Assembly (NCBI RefSeq): GCF_000091045.1 | Contig: NC_006687.1 | Span: 112,001-176,000, forward strand | DNA from: Cryptococcus deneoformans JEC21 | Lineage: Eukaryota > Basidiomycota > Tremellomycetes > Tremellales > Cryptococcaceae | Reading direction: 5' to 3' | DNA length: 64,000 nt | In this document: piece by piece, positions 36,175 through 47,511 of the stretch | Layout: each line of letters opens with the position of its first letter | Numbering within the stretch: position 1 is the stretch's first letter | The notes under the pieces: generated by a model | Databases searched by the model: none | Seen by the model: only the letters and a program-made list of their open reading frames with translations | What the model was told of the DNA's origin: nothing | Translations under genes and position numbers: made by a program

Positions 36175-37551
36175 TTACAGATACGCCCTCACCAAACCCT
36201 TACCGGCCTCTGCCGCCATCCCCTTGGCGATCCCCTCCACCGTCCCTCCGAGACACACCATCTCCAACCTACTCGGCTCCTTTGTCCCGCCGCGAATCTC
36301 CTGCGGTATACTAGGGAACTCGCTGAGACCCATCTTCCTCCGCCTCGCATTCTCCTCCTCGCGATCCCTGATTGCCTGCTCGTGCTTTGTCTTTTCTCGG
36401 GCGATCTGACGGGTGAGGAAGGCGATGTTGTTGGCTTCGTGAGAGTGCAGGGTAAGTGCGTCGAGTGTGTTTTGGAGGTAGGCGGTGAGTGATCCAGGGA
36501 GGGGGTTGATGAGGGGAGCAAAGGAAGGAGGAAGGGGCACAGAGGGGTTGGTGAGTGAGGGAGCAGAGGTCTCAGAGGGAGAAGGAGTGTTGAGGGTGGA
36601 AATAAAAGCGTTGACGAGTGAGGGGGAAGTAACGGTGATGGGGATCGACGTGAGCAAAGTGGAGGCAGTGATCCCTTGCTCTATGAGGACCTGACCGTCC
36701 CATCGGCCCAACTTGGCAGCTTCGCGCGCACCGTCTGCAAGCCTGTACGCCTTGACGCTCACGTCACCGCCATTTGACCGAGAGGCATCGTGGACGACGA
36801 GGATCGCCTTGCCTCGCCCCGCAGCCTTTTCGACGGCAGAGAGAAGCTCGATAGATACTCGGGTAGCGAAACCACCATTGTGGGTGGAGAGGTAGATGCC
36901 AACAGGGGAATCGGGAGTGGAGACGGTACCGAGTCGGCTCAAAAGTTTGGCAGAATACGAGTTGGCTAGAACCGGAAAAAAAGGAGAGATACCAGTCAGC
37001 GCCGCTTTTTTTTCCTATTTTACATATTCTTTCGAAAATCCGCTGCGTGGTATTAAAAAAAAAAAAAAAAACTCACGACCCAAGCTTGTCTCTCCGCCGG
37101 GCAAGGCATAACAGTCCTCAACCTCCATCACACCATCCAGATCCAAGCCCAACAGCACACCAAGCGCATCTACATGGGAAGAAAGTTCGGTGGAGGGCGG
37201 CGGGTTCCTATCTTGCTGGAGGACAGAAGCGGGCGGAGCGGGCAAAGAGTCGGTAGAGTGCTTCATCATTTTGAGGAAAACCTATTTTCCACCACGAATC
37301 AGCACTCGTGCACCCGTTTTGTCTTGCTGTTCGTGCCAGCGCTGACATGATAGGAGGGAAACCAAGGCGACTTTGCGACTTACGAGCGAGCTGAGAGAGA
37401 CATTCTCGACTTCCCTGGCGGCCTCCACATCGACGACGCCTTCGAGCCGTTGCGGGACTTTTGAGGGTTGCTGGGCAGCGGGCTGGGGGGTGGCCTGTGT
37501 GGAGACGGCGGCGGGGAGCGAGGCCGCAAGAGCGGCAGCCATAGAAGTCAT
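36175..37551 (-). CDS. Translation initiation factor eIF3 subunit h
   Basis: MPN-domain subunit of eIF3, which binds the 40S ribosome; the subunit is present in Cryptococcus-like fungi but absent from budding yeast. The N-terminus is an Ala/Pro-rich tail, then VENVSLSSL joined through an intron to VFLKMMKH. The MPN part has HVDALGVLLGLDLDGVMEVEDCY and VGIYLSTHNGGFA. The JAMM metal ligands are not present, as expected for a non-catalytic MPN protein. The C-terminal half has NTLDALTLHSHEANNIAFLTRQ and a charged helix. An in-frame ATG at 37594-37596 would add 15 residues. One intron starts with GTGAGT directly followed by a 17-nt homopolymer. Confidence 0.87.
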
Positions 37552-37946
37552 CTCGGATGGGTGTTTTTTGGTGCAAGTAGGTGAGCGCCGTATCAAGAGA
37601 ACAATGAAACCAGCAAAGTTGGCGGCGTTTTCGGAGTTTTACCACGCGCCACACGTGTGCCATATCACTTTGCGCCAGTGTGGCACCTTTTTTCACTTTT
37701 ACATGTAGTCCAACAATTCCATGCTGCTATGCAAATAAATGCAAGTACTGGTAAAAAGATAACGAAAAGAGATGGATGGCCACATGCAGGAAACCTCTTT
37801 GTGCTGCCCGTACGAGACATGACCAGCAACTCTTTTCCGATTCTCTCTTTTTATTTTTTATTTTTGATAAATGCAAGACAGCCCACCGTACCCCCCTATA
37901 TGTACCCAGCGAGACACGGTCTACTGTACTGATAGGAAACCCCGCC
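37552..37946. other. eIF3h promoter and RIB3 3' UTR
   Basis: 395 bp. The palindrome ACACGTGT (CACGTG at 37652-37657) lies about 100 bp before the eIF3h start. No gene. Confidence 0.45.
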
Positions 37947-38887
37947 TTATGCCTTGGCCTCTTCCTCGGGCACGAGCTGCTTGCCCTCCTTCAACACATA
38001 CTCTGCCAACCCTTCCACACTGATAATCTTCAATCCCCACTCCTTTGCAAATCTCCAGCAATCATCTCGTCTTGCCATGGATCCTGCAGGGTCGTAGGGG
38101 TTGACGAGCTCACATAAGAGGCCAGCGGGTGGGAGGCCGGCGAGGTAGCAGAGATCTGAGTCGAGTTAGTGTATGTACAGATCTACCGGAAAGATGGTTG
38201 TTTCCGGCGGTACGGACCAAATACACAAAAAAAAAAAAAAGGAGATCTACCCCTCTAAGAGCGAGAGGTGGAAAGAGAGAACGGGAAAGAGGGACATACC
38301 TGTCGCACACTCTGTATGTCCCCTCCTCTTCCTCACCCCGCCTACTGCATACCTCAGGGTAACCATATGTCCCGGCCTTGTAAAATCGCTCTCATCGCTC
38401 TTGGGATCCGCGAGCAACCGGGCGGTGTACGCTCGATCGTGGGCGGAGATACCGGTGGAAACGGGATGACGTCCGGGAGCCGAGTCGACGGTGAGGTGGT
38501 ATGCTGTTCCCTTGGGGTCTTGGGATACGCCAGAAGGAGGGAGAGAGGGGGGAAGTTGAAGTGCTTTCAGTCGGGACGGAGGAAGGGAGAGGCAGATGTA
38601 GCCGCTGATGTCGATTCAGACATGGTCAGTGGCTTCTCACTCTCTCGGCTTGAATAATAAAGGATAAAGAACACACACCTTGTCCACTTGATCATCCATG
38701 CCATGCCTTCTGTAGTGACGGCAGAGGCAGCACACACGACGTCTCCTTCGTTTTCACGGCTTTCGTCGTCCATGACGACTACAAACTCCCCGCGCCTGAT
38801 AGCTTCGATGGCATCGGGCACGGGGTCAAACTGGAAGGGAGTAGGAGGGGCCGTGGGCGGGTTGGATACTTGGCTCGGACGGGACAT
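37947..38887 (-). CDS. RIB3: 3,4-Dihydroxy-2-butanone 4-phosphate synthase (riboflavin biosynthesis)
   Basis: Converts ribulose 5-phosphate to 3,4-dihydroxy-2-butanone 4-phosphate plus formate, the four-carbon precursor of riboflavin. The substrate and Mg-binding acidic motif [10 protein letters not shown] is at about residues 40-50. The C-terminal hallmark GHTE-x4-DLCYLAGL is split by an intron after TECAT. Also seen are [18 protein letters not shown] and [15 protein letters not shown]. Three exons give about 230 residues, a stand-alone RibB domain without a GTP cyclohydrolase II fusion. The second intron has an A14/T14 run (38227-38240). It is divergent from the hydrolase gene. Confidence 0.94.
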
Positions 38888-39416
38888 GGTGGTGGTTTTG
38901 GCGAAAAGAATTGCGTTTTAGAGAAACGACGGCGAAATATACTAAAGGCGCGTTGGTAAAGTCCGAGAACGATAATAGTTCCGGCGGCGGATGGAATGTT
39001 GTATTTCAGCAATCGACGCGAAATGTTGGTAATCAGTCCGCTATTGTCCGTCCATGCTCCTGGCGTGAATCTAGCCGAGTGATTGTGCCTGAGCGGAAAT
39101 CCCACTAATCAGCAACCACTCATGACGCTGATCCATCAGAACTCCTTGCGCTGCATGGGCGCTAGGAAAAGGACCCACGATAGATCGGCCATCACGCTGA
39201 TTACTACAAATGCATCGCACTAACCAGAAGCGCGACGCGGACAGGCGTGGATGGCCGCCGGGCTCTGCCGAGTGCCACTGCGCATACTCAGCCCCGGCCA
39301 TCGGCTGCCTCTATAAATACACCTCCACCTTTTCTTCTCTACTCCATCAGCCCACCATAACCCTCCTCCGCCTCCCACCCGCTGCCCCGCGCATAGCCGC
39401 CCGCCTGCAACCGCCC
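38888..39416. other. Divergent promoter region, RIB3 / hydrolase
   Basis: 529 bp. A TATA box (TATAAA, 39312-39317) lies 100 bp before the hydrolase ATG. An in-frame ATG at 39210 upstream of the TATA box is probably not used. Confidence 0.5.
39312..39317 (+). promoter_or_regulatory. TATA box of the Cld1/ABHD5-type gene
   Basis: TATAAA within CTATAAATAC, about 100 bp before the ATG at 39417. Its position supports that ATG over the in-frame one at 39210. Confidence 0.5.
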
Positions 39417-41436
39417 ATGGCCTCCATCTCTCTCCCGCCCTCGTCCTCCCCCACCCCGCCCCCGCCGGCCTCACGGAACATCCCCAAAGACTTCCGGTCC
39501 TCCCTCGCAGCATGGTGGTCCACGTCCTCCTACAAGGAGACCCGTGTCGCCGAGGAGAGGCTGCTCAGACGGCTCAGCATGTACCAGCCCGCTCCCGCCG
39601 CAGCGCCGCCCCCGCCGTCGACAGCGCCCGCCGGCGTGCAGGAACAGGCAGGCGGCAGATCGTGGTTTGGGTTTGGGACGAGCAGCAAGAGTACAAGTAC
39701 GACGAGCCTTCCAACTCAGACTCACGCTGCAGAAGACGTAGCGCCTCGGCCGCAGCCAGTCGCCTCAAGCTCAGCGCCGTCGTCAGGCCTCGTGGCCACG
39801 CTTCGAAACGTATTCATCCCCACGCCCGACCCTGCCGACGCCCCCGCGCACCCCGCCGACCCTCGCGACCTTTCCCCGAGCAGCAGTGCCACCTCGTCTG
39901 TTCATGATCCCACCCACGAAGAAAAGAAATCCCACCACCGCAAGTCGAAATACTGCAAGACGGACGAGGGCAAGCTCCGAGACTATATCAACACACTGGA
40001 AATCAGCACGCCAGCGAACCAGGATTCCAAAGAAGCGGTCGTCGTCTTGCACGGGTACGCTGCTGCTCTCGGGTAAGCCCTATTCCCGCCCTGCCCGGTT
40101 TTTTTTTTTTGATCCCAATTCCGCCTTTCTCTAGTTTCTTCTTCCGTAACTGGGAATCCATCGCCACCTCTTCTGCCGCCACCTCCCGCCGGACATTCTT
40201 CCTCGACTGGCTCGGCATGGGCCTCTCCTCCCGCCCATCCCCCTCCCTCGTCTCTTCCCCCTCCAACGCCCCCATTCCATCCCGCGTCGCCCGTGCCGAA
40301 CACTTTTTCCTCGCCAGCTTGGAAAACTGGCGAGAACGTGTAGGCGTCGAGAAAATGGTCCTCGTCGGGCATTCGTTGGGCGGATATCTGGCGAGTGCTT
40401 ACGCCGTGAGGTACCCCGAGCGCGTCTCTGGTTTGGTCCTCGTTTCGCCCGGGGGGATACCGCATGGGCCAGAGTATGTCCGGTACCCGTTGACCGCCGA
40501 ATTGTCCTCCCAGACCCGGCAGGCTCAGAGGCTCAGAAGGGAAGGGAGCGAGACGAGCCAGGAATTGGAAGGGGCGGTGGACGCAGCGGAGATGGAGCTC
40601 GGTACAGGTCCAGGGGGGCGTGGGAGCGGAGGCAAGGAAGGAGCGAAAGGGGAAGCGAAAGAATGGGAAGAACGACGCGAAGCCTCGGTCGTCCGACGGG
40701 GAATGATGAAATGTAAGTGCCTTCCCCCCCACCCCCAAGAAGAAAAAAACCGTAGACTAACCCACACTAGTCTTCGTATGGGGCTGGGAACGAGGTCTCT
40801 CCCCGTTCTCCATCCTCCGCACAGCCGGTCCCCTCGGTCCCCTGTGGGTAGGCAAATACAGCTCTCGCCGATTCGCAAAACAGACAGAGGAGGATGTAAG
40901 GGATTTACACGCGTACATCTATGGGACGAGCGTGATGAAGGGGAGTGGAGAGTATTGTATCTGTAAGTCCCGACTCCCGCGTTCCCCGTCACCCTCACTC
41001 TCACTCTCGCCTCCATTTGGGCTGCAGCCATATGACAGCTAATAGCTAACGAATGTCGGGGTGTACAGCACATATACTCGCTCCAGGAGCATACGCGCGG
41101 ATCCCCATTCTGGACCGTATCGACCGTCTCAAAATCCCAGTCACATTCATGTGTACGTCCATCTCTTTTGTTCCCCTTTGTATGTCACAGCGTATACTGC
41201 ATCTAACCAATTCCTTTTTTTTCTTTCTTCCCATTATGATTATAACAGACGGTGACAATGACTGGATGGACGTACAAGGCGGCCACGATTCTGCTGCCGC
41301 ACTGGCCAAAGCGGGCAACCCCAACTGTTCAGTCCACGTCGTACCCGAGGCAGGACATCATCTTTATCTGGATAACCCGGAAGTGAGCAATAGGTTGTTG
41401 GATGAGGCCATTAGGGCTGTGCCAAAGGCTTTTTAG
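39417..41436 (+). CDS. CLD1: Alpha/beta hydrolase of the Cld1/ABHD4-ABHD5 family
   Basis: Members include the yeast mitochondrial cardiolipin deacylase Cld1 and CGI-58. The N-terminal 170 residues carry Pro/Ser-rich low complexity around RSSLAAWWSTSSYKETRVAEE. The fold starts with VVVLHGYAA, then the intron, then FFRNWESI and FFLDWLGMGLSS. The nucleophile elbow is VLVGHSLGGYLAS (GxSxG with Ser). A cap insert rich in Arg, Glu and Gly follows (around 40500-40680). Then come SGEYCISHILAPGAYARIP, the acid strand MYGDNDWMD, and HHLYLDNPEV, giving both the catalytic His and the family HxxxxD motif. All triad residues are present. Five introns are inferred. A decayed partial copy lies at 14350-14664. 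Confidence 0.88.
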
Positions 41437-41851
41437 ATGTACCGGGTGATAGATGGGGAATAAAGTGTATATAGTAATCTTCTCTTACATGTTGTGGATG
41501 ATGGGTTATATGTGAACGAGTAGATCTTTTTTTTTTCCAATGATTAGCGATATGCTGGTTTTTTTTTGCGCAAAGACGCAAGGTCGGCCTTGAGAAATGT
41601 CTGCAAGTCGAAAGAGCCAAGGATCAAGGGGCACTTTGATGGAGACGTAATTTTCTGCACATATCCATATTACATGAGGGTATTATTTGATGCTGGGTTA
41701 TATAGATAACGATACTAAATACACATTGTCATTCGTCGCCTGAGATTACCTTGTACGTGGTCGTGTATATTATATGGAAGAGCTAATAGTACCTGTTGTG
41801 AACGTTAAAACGAGGAGGAACTACTTGCAAAAAGAAATCGAAATGTTCGAC
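41437..41851. other. Convergent 3' UTR spacer
   Basis: 415 bp between the stop codons of two convergent genes; poly-T runs only. Confidence 0.45.
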
Positions 41852-43023
41852 TCACTCAATCTCCAGCTGTAACGGTCAAGATAGCTTTCATCAGCAACTT
41901 GTTCCCGAAAGACGATAAACAAAACAAAACAAACAAAAAAAGACGAGACTCACAAACTGCAAAGCCACATCCCTTGGGGACAACACATTCAACCCCGCCT
42001 TGTTAAACATTTCTTTATTCGCATCCCCAATCATCTTTTCCACTTCTCTCAGTTTCTTCTCAAAATGGCTTGTTTTCCATAATAAACTTGTCCACAGGGT
42101 GGCGACAGCAATGAGATTATCAGTGATATTAGGGGTCATAGCGTAAGCTTCTGCCAACTTGGTATTGATGGCGTTGAGGAAGGAAGATAGTTCGGAAGGC
42201 TGGATACGGCCTTCTAGTTCCAGCGGGAAGATGGTTTCGAATCTACAAATAAATAAAAAAAGAATCCAAACGCCAATTCAATGCAAGTTTTGCTCGTTCA
42301 TCAGCCCCTTTTCCCAGCTCTCTCCTTGTAATATTTCCCAAAACTGGAGAGTGTACGCACTGACACATTTCTCCGCCGCTCCAATCTCTTTCAATCCTCA
42401 CCATCTCCTTCGGCAGGTGTTTCCCAATTTCTCCAGTGACGGGTTGATGGAAATACGACATGGGCGGGAGCGCTGAATGAGGGTACGATGATCGTGGAGT
42501 CCTGAATAATGGTAATGATAGCGAAAACAACAACAAAAATAATCATGTCACAGCATAGAACCAGATCATCAGAAGAAAAAAGTTAGCCTCTTCACCTCTC
42601 GTGATTTGATTCCAAAACCAGAAGAATTGAGACTTGCCCATGTCCACCCCTCCAACCTTCCAGATCGGCTTTTACCTTTTCCTCCCACGCCCGATTCGTT
42701 TGCCGTTCATACTCTCCTTCCCAGTCATCAAACCCGCTACCGCCAGCTTGGGTCCTTAGCACGCTAAAGCTTGTGGTTGTGCCCTTTCCTTGCCCTTGTT
42801 CTTGCCCTCGTCCGTGGACATTGGTATTTGTAGTGGTATGATAGTTGACTGCCGTTGCGTTGACACCGAAATCAGGATGGATATAGGGATGAGGTTGATC
42901 TGATTCCGGAGATTGCCCGACAGGAGTCGTAGTAGTAGGGTTGGGAGGTGCAGGGGTACGGAGCGGCGGGAGGGAAGCCTCTGCTGGATGGGGCGTGAAA
43001 GCGGGGGAGAATGGGTGGGACAT
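41852..43023 (-). CDS. Erf4/Golgin-A7-domain protein (palmitoyltransferase partner)
   Basis: Erf4/Shr5 and GOLGA7 proteins bind DHHC palmitoyltransferases that acylate Ras at ER and Golgi. The first 110 residues are Pro/Thr/Asn/Gln-rich and disordered. The domain begins with GQVSILLVLESNHERTPRS, then GKHLPKEMVRIERDW, then FETIFPLELEGRI after an intron, and INTKLAEAYAMTPNITDNLIA. The last two fit the Erf4 family consensus (FP-EL-GRI, then IN--L). Four exons; the last encodes only LEIE plus the stop. No DHHC gene is in the window. Confidence 0.8.
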
Positions 43024-43351
43024 CTGAGGCTATGAAACCATGACAGATGAAGAGTTGTTATTGAAAAAAGAGAGAGAAAAAGAGGAGATGGCAGCGGGAG
43101 AGAAGAATGCGAATTTTATTGATGGATGATGTGCTTTAGAATAGATGAGTCAAGAGATGCGCACGGACCAGGCACTCATGTTGACAAATTGTTCAAACCT
43201 GCAGTTTACGCAACATTGAATCTTGGAATTCTAGAAAACAGTATCAAAGCTACGTAAAGACATGTATTACGAGGAGATACATTTAATGTATAGAATGATA
43301 GAATATCGAATCTACTACTCTCACTTCTGTTTCACATTACAGTTGACGCCT
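43024..43351. other. Spacer between two minus-strand genes
   Basis: 328 bp: promoter of the Erf4-like gene and 3' UTR of the peroxidase. Nothing else seen. Confidence 0.45.
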
Positions 43352-44210
43352 TTAAAGAAGCTTCTCGATTTCCTCCTTGAGCTTCTCGGGCTTGGTGGAA
43401 GAGCCATATCGGCCGACACACTTGCCCTCCTTGTTGATAAGGAATTTGGTAAAGTTCCTATGCAAAAACTCGGATGTCAACTCTGACTGATATGGCAGTA
43501 TGTTTTCAAAGGAAAAAAAGGAAGCACGGACGTACCACTTGATAGCAGTGGTCCCGGCAAGACCACCAACATTCTCTCCCTTCTGAGACTTCAACCACGC
43601 AAAGACCTCATTCATGTTCTTTCCGTTCACTTCAGACTTCTTCATAAGCGGGAAAGTGACACCGTGGTTGAGCTACAATAAACGGTTTGATGTCAGTCAT
43701 TACCCACTGGATCATACGTCGAAAGGCGAGATGTGGCGGGAGAATGACTGATGACTCACGGTACAAAACTGGGCGATATCATCGTCAGAGCCAGGCTCTT
43801 GTCCTCCAAACTCGTTGGAAGGGAAACCAAGGACGACGAGACCCTTATCTCCATAAGTCTTGTGGAGCTCTTCAAGGCCGGTATACTGGGGAGTGAAACC
43901 ACTACACACACCAAAGCACAAGTCAGATCTTATACTGGTTTCAACGGATGTTTGTAAAGGAAAAGACTTGCCATTTGGAAGCAGTGTTGACGATCAACAC
44001 AACCTTGCCTTTCAAAGTAGACTGCACAGACTCTATCAATACTTATTCCCTTATCCGGATGATACGATGAAAAAAAGGAGTACTTACAAAGTCCAAATCA
44101 CCCTTGCTCCCAGGCAGCTTGGCTTTCAAATCGTAGAAGCTTTTGTTGGCAACGTCCCCTGGGAGAGATTCGTAACCAAACTTGGAGGCGATGCTGTCGA
44201 AAAACGTCAT
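43352..44210 (-). CDS. Glutathione peroxidase family thiol peroxidase
   Basis: Reduces hydroperoxides; fungal non-seleno members usually take electrons from thioredoxin. The N-terminus MTFFDSIASKFGYES is followed by SFYDLKAKL, then KGKVVLIVNTASKCGFTPQY, where Cys is the peroxidatic residue. The other catalytic-site residues are present: Gln in FPSNEFGGQEPGSD and Trp with Asn in TTAIKWNFTKFLI. The catalytic Cys codon is split TG|T by a 70-nt GC-AG intron (43902-43971). Reading through would give Trp and an out-of-frame continuation. There are further GT-AG introns. Five exons in total are inferred, with no targeting signal evident. Confidence 0.93.
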
Positions 44211-44818
44211 GTTGGATTGGTGGTGAATGTAAAGATCTGGTAGTTTGAATATGCAAGTGTCTGTTCAAAAGACGGGAAAATGATGAAGAGATAAGATTCC
44301 AAACTGGTGTTAAATGCGGCGAGGTCATGAAAGGAGTTGGCGAGTCTACAGCGGTCTTATATATAACGCGTAAGCTCTGAACTCTGGACTCTCTTTACCG
44401 GTAAACCGACACTCGACACAACGATAATCCATGCACCATGCCAACGGGCTACGTTTAACGAGCGCTGCATGGCACGACAATTTGGAGTGGCCAAAAAATG
44501 AAGTGGCGAACAAGCACCAAAAAGTGTCGGTCGATCGAGACCCCCTGGAAACCCGGAGATCGTCATAACGGCGGCGATGACTCTCAGGCACACCCGCACG
44601 GACACTCCCCGTCGCTGACAAATAACCGCGAGTCATGAATCGCCGGCCACCGCACAGACAACGACGCAGAGAGGATGGAAGGAAGGATGGAAGAAGAACG
44701 AAGAAGGATGATTCATACACCAAAAGAAAGTCTAGTCTATCTCGTACGATTAATGTCTACAAGATAATTCAGAAATGCCAGAAAACGACAAGCCGGGAAA
44801 ACAGAAAATGCAATTTTC
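44211..44818. other. Peroxidase promoter and DBP3 3' UTR
   Basis: 608 bp. No gene or clear oxidative-stress element recognised. Confidence 0.45.
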
Positions 44819-46905
44819 TTAGTCAAAAGTGATCTTGGTAGGCGCAGGAGCGTTCGTAGTCTCCTTGTAGAAAGCACCGTATGATCCATGTTCTTAAGCC
44901 GTTCCCGTCAGCATAATCCGACGGTGAAATTGGATCGAAGGAACAAAAACTCACCCTTCTTCTTGATGGTAGTAGGGAACCTGTCCATCTCCTTGGGAAT
45001 CTCCGCACCAACATCTCTCAATACCCTCATAAACTCACCCGCCAGAGATTTCTCATGGTTTTCACCCGTGAAGAACGTCACCGCCTTACCCGTCTTGCCC
45101 GCTCGACCTGTACGACCACACCTATGCACAAAGTCTTCCGTCGTCAAGGGAAAAGTGACATTGATGACCAACCCGACATCAGGGATATCCAAACCTCGCG
45201 CGGCGACGTCTGTAGCGACCAAGACATTTTGCTGACCAGTCTTGAACGCTTCGAGGGCTTTGAATCGGGCTTCTTGAGTCATATCGCCGTGGAGAGCGCC
45301 GACGGCGTAGCCGGCTCGGCGGATGGTGTATTCAAGACGTTGAGCTTCTTTTTTGTACAGTGCAAAGACGAGAATACGGGTGGGAGAGGTTTTGGAATTG
45401 GGGTGAACCTTAAGGTGGGCTTTGAGGTGGTGGGTAAGTCGGAAACTACGATAAGTTTGAAAATAAAAGGTCAGAGTCAGCAAGAAAATATCTAGTTTGT
45501 GTTACCAGTTCTACATACTCCTTGTCACGGGGATTGTCAAGCACCTCGACAATCTGCTCAATCCTCTTGTTCGCGGAAAGCTCATCACTGCCAACAGTGA
45601 TACGCAAAGGGTTATTCAAAAAGGTGCTAGCAAGTCGCCTCACGCTCTCGGGCCAGGTAGCGGAGACTTGATTGCCACGGACCGTCAGGATGTAAAATTC
45701 ACTTTGTAGACAGGGGACAGGGGAAACTCACACATGACAGTTTGTCTACCTTCCTTGTGGCCAGGTGTGTGTGCGATAATCCGGCGAATATCATTCTCGA
45801 AACCAGCATCAAGCATCCTGTCGGCTTCGTCCAACACAAGATATGAAACACTTCAATCCCATACGCCATCAGCTTCCTCCCACCAAGCCAATACTTGACA
45901 CAAAAGATAGACTGCTCACCTGGAAAGATCCAGCTCTCCTGAATCAGCAAGATCCAAAGTCCTTCCCGGAGTACCAACAACCACCCTCGTATCCTTCTGA
46001 CTCAACTCCCTCGCCTGCCCATCTTTCCCCACACCACCAAAGATACAAACACTCTTCAACCCCACTTGCTCTCCAAACGCCGAAAGGTGCTCGTGCGACT
46101 GTTGCGCCAACTCTCTCGTGGGGGCGAGAACGAGCATCTGGATCTGTCCTGGTACTTGACCCCTTCCCTTCTTAGAGCCTGTCACAGGTGGCAACTGGGA
46201 GAGGAGGTTGATTCCGGGAACACCAAACGCCAAGGTCTTACCCGACCCAGTCTCGGCGATACCGACCACATCCTTCTTGCTCAACAATGCAGGCCATGAA
46301 CATGCTTGGATAGGAGTCGGTTTCTCGAATTTGTTAAGGAAAGGTTGAAGTTTGGAGTTGATTGGCAAGTCGCGGATGGAAAGAAGAGGAGGAAAGAGGG
46401 AAGGGGTGAGGGTGATGTTGTTCGAGGTGAGGAAGGTGTTGTGTTCCGCGGTGAAGGTGGTGGGGACGGTAGGGGCGGGGATGGCGGCGGCGGAGGAGGT
46501 AGCAGCAGCGGCGGCAGACGCTTTGGCAAGTTTCTTTTGCTGTTTCTTGGAGAGAGCGGGAGTTTCAGACTCGGTGGGAGTTGCGGTAGAGACAGGTGTC
46601 TCGGACGAGTCTGCATCCTTGGACTTTTTCTTCTTCTTGGGTGGCTCTTCTGTAGCAGCAGTAGAGGTAGAAGGGCTCTCGGCTTCTTCCTGATCAACCT
46701 CCTTCCTCTTCTTGTCCTTCTTCTCCTTTTTGTCCTTCTTGTCCTTCTTTCTGACTTCCTCCTTCACTTCCTCAGTGGCGACACCTTCCTGGGCAGCAGC
46801 CTCCTTGGCTGCCTTCTCAGCCTTCTTGAGTTTCTTTGCCTCCTTACGAGCCTTCTTCTCTTCCTTGCTCAATTTGGGACTGGCAACGAGCTCTTCGGCA
46901 GACAT
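44819..46905 (-). CDS. DBP3: DEAD-box RNA helicase DBP3 (ribosome biogenesis)
   Basis: Nucleolar helicase required for 27S pre-rRNA processing in yeast. A long Lys/Glu-rich N-terminal tail ([16 protein letters not shown]) precedes the core. Motifs in order: Q motif ([16 protein letters not shown]), Walker A (AETGSGKT), [16 protein letters not shown] box ([14 protein letters not shown]), SAT, then the second lobe with [28 protein letters not shown] and [13 protein letters not shown]. The C-terminus [19 protein letters not shown] fits Dbp3 orthologues. Several introns. The ATG at 46905 ([11 protein letters not shown]) is the likely start; an in-frame upstream ATG at 47073 would add 56 residues. 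Confidence 0.92.
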
Positions 46906-47511
46906 ACTGATGCTTCTTTTTTTCTGTTTGCTTGCAGATTGTTTTGAGTAAGGGGAAAAGTGTTGGGAAATACGTGAGACAGAGAAAGAGATGAACGGTG
47001 AGCGACCGGAGTGACCGGCTGGTGGAGAATTGAAATTTTGGGAAAAACATATCGCGTTCAGGAACACGGACATCCCCGCCGGCTAACAAAGATTATTGCC
47101 TTACTTCGTTCTTCGTTCTCCTCCGGTCGTCCTTTGTTGGTCTGTTTTCTGTTGTTCTGGTCTTTGCATACAGCCTTGAGAGCAGTTTGAAGACCTAGCG
47201 CATATTTCAGAGAATAAATAACGATTAGTTGTTTAATGGTGTCGACGGGGTTAGAGAGAAGATCTCAGTGATGAAGAAGAAACTCACCACCACCACCAAG
47301 CGACCTTTCACCGCCGCCCCAATGCACTTCCATAGATACTTTGACAAATCGAGAGATTACTGCAATAGTACAGGAACAGACCCGTTACATAAGGATAGAT
47401 CAGTCATGATATATGGTATGGAACAACGCTTTGTCATAATAATAATAATAAAAGTCATGCGAAAAATGAATCACAAGAAAATCAACCTCCCATCCAACCT
47501 GCTCAACCCAC
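46906..47511. other. DBP3 promoter and inhibitor-2 3' UTR
   Basis: 606 bp. It contains a short AAT/ATA microsatellite (about five units) at 47438-47453. No gene. Confidence 0.45.

Noticed and set aside
43970..43990. Trp in place of the catalytic residue of glutathione peroxidase
   Set aside because: Apparent only if the intron is read through; splicing at the GC donor restores Cys and the frame.
46306..46947. Plus-strand open frame of 213 codons opposite DBP3
   Set aside because: Antisense shadow of the Lys/Glu/Ala-rich DBP3 N-terminus, giving Gly/Leu/Phe low complexity without domains.
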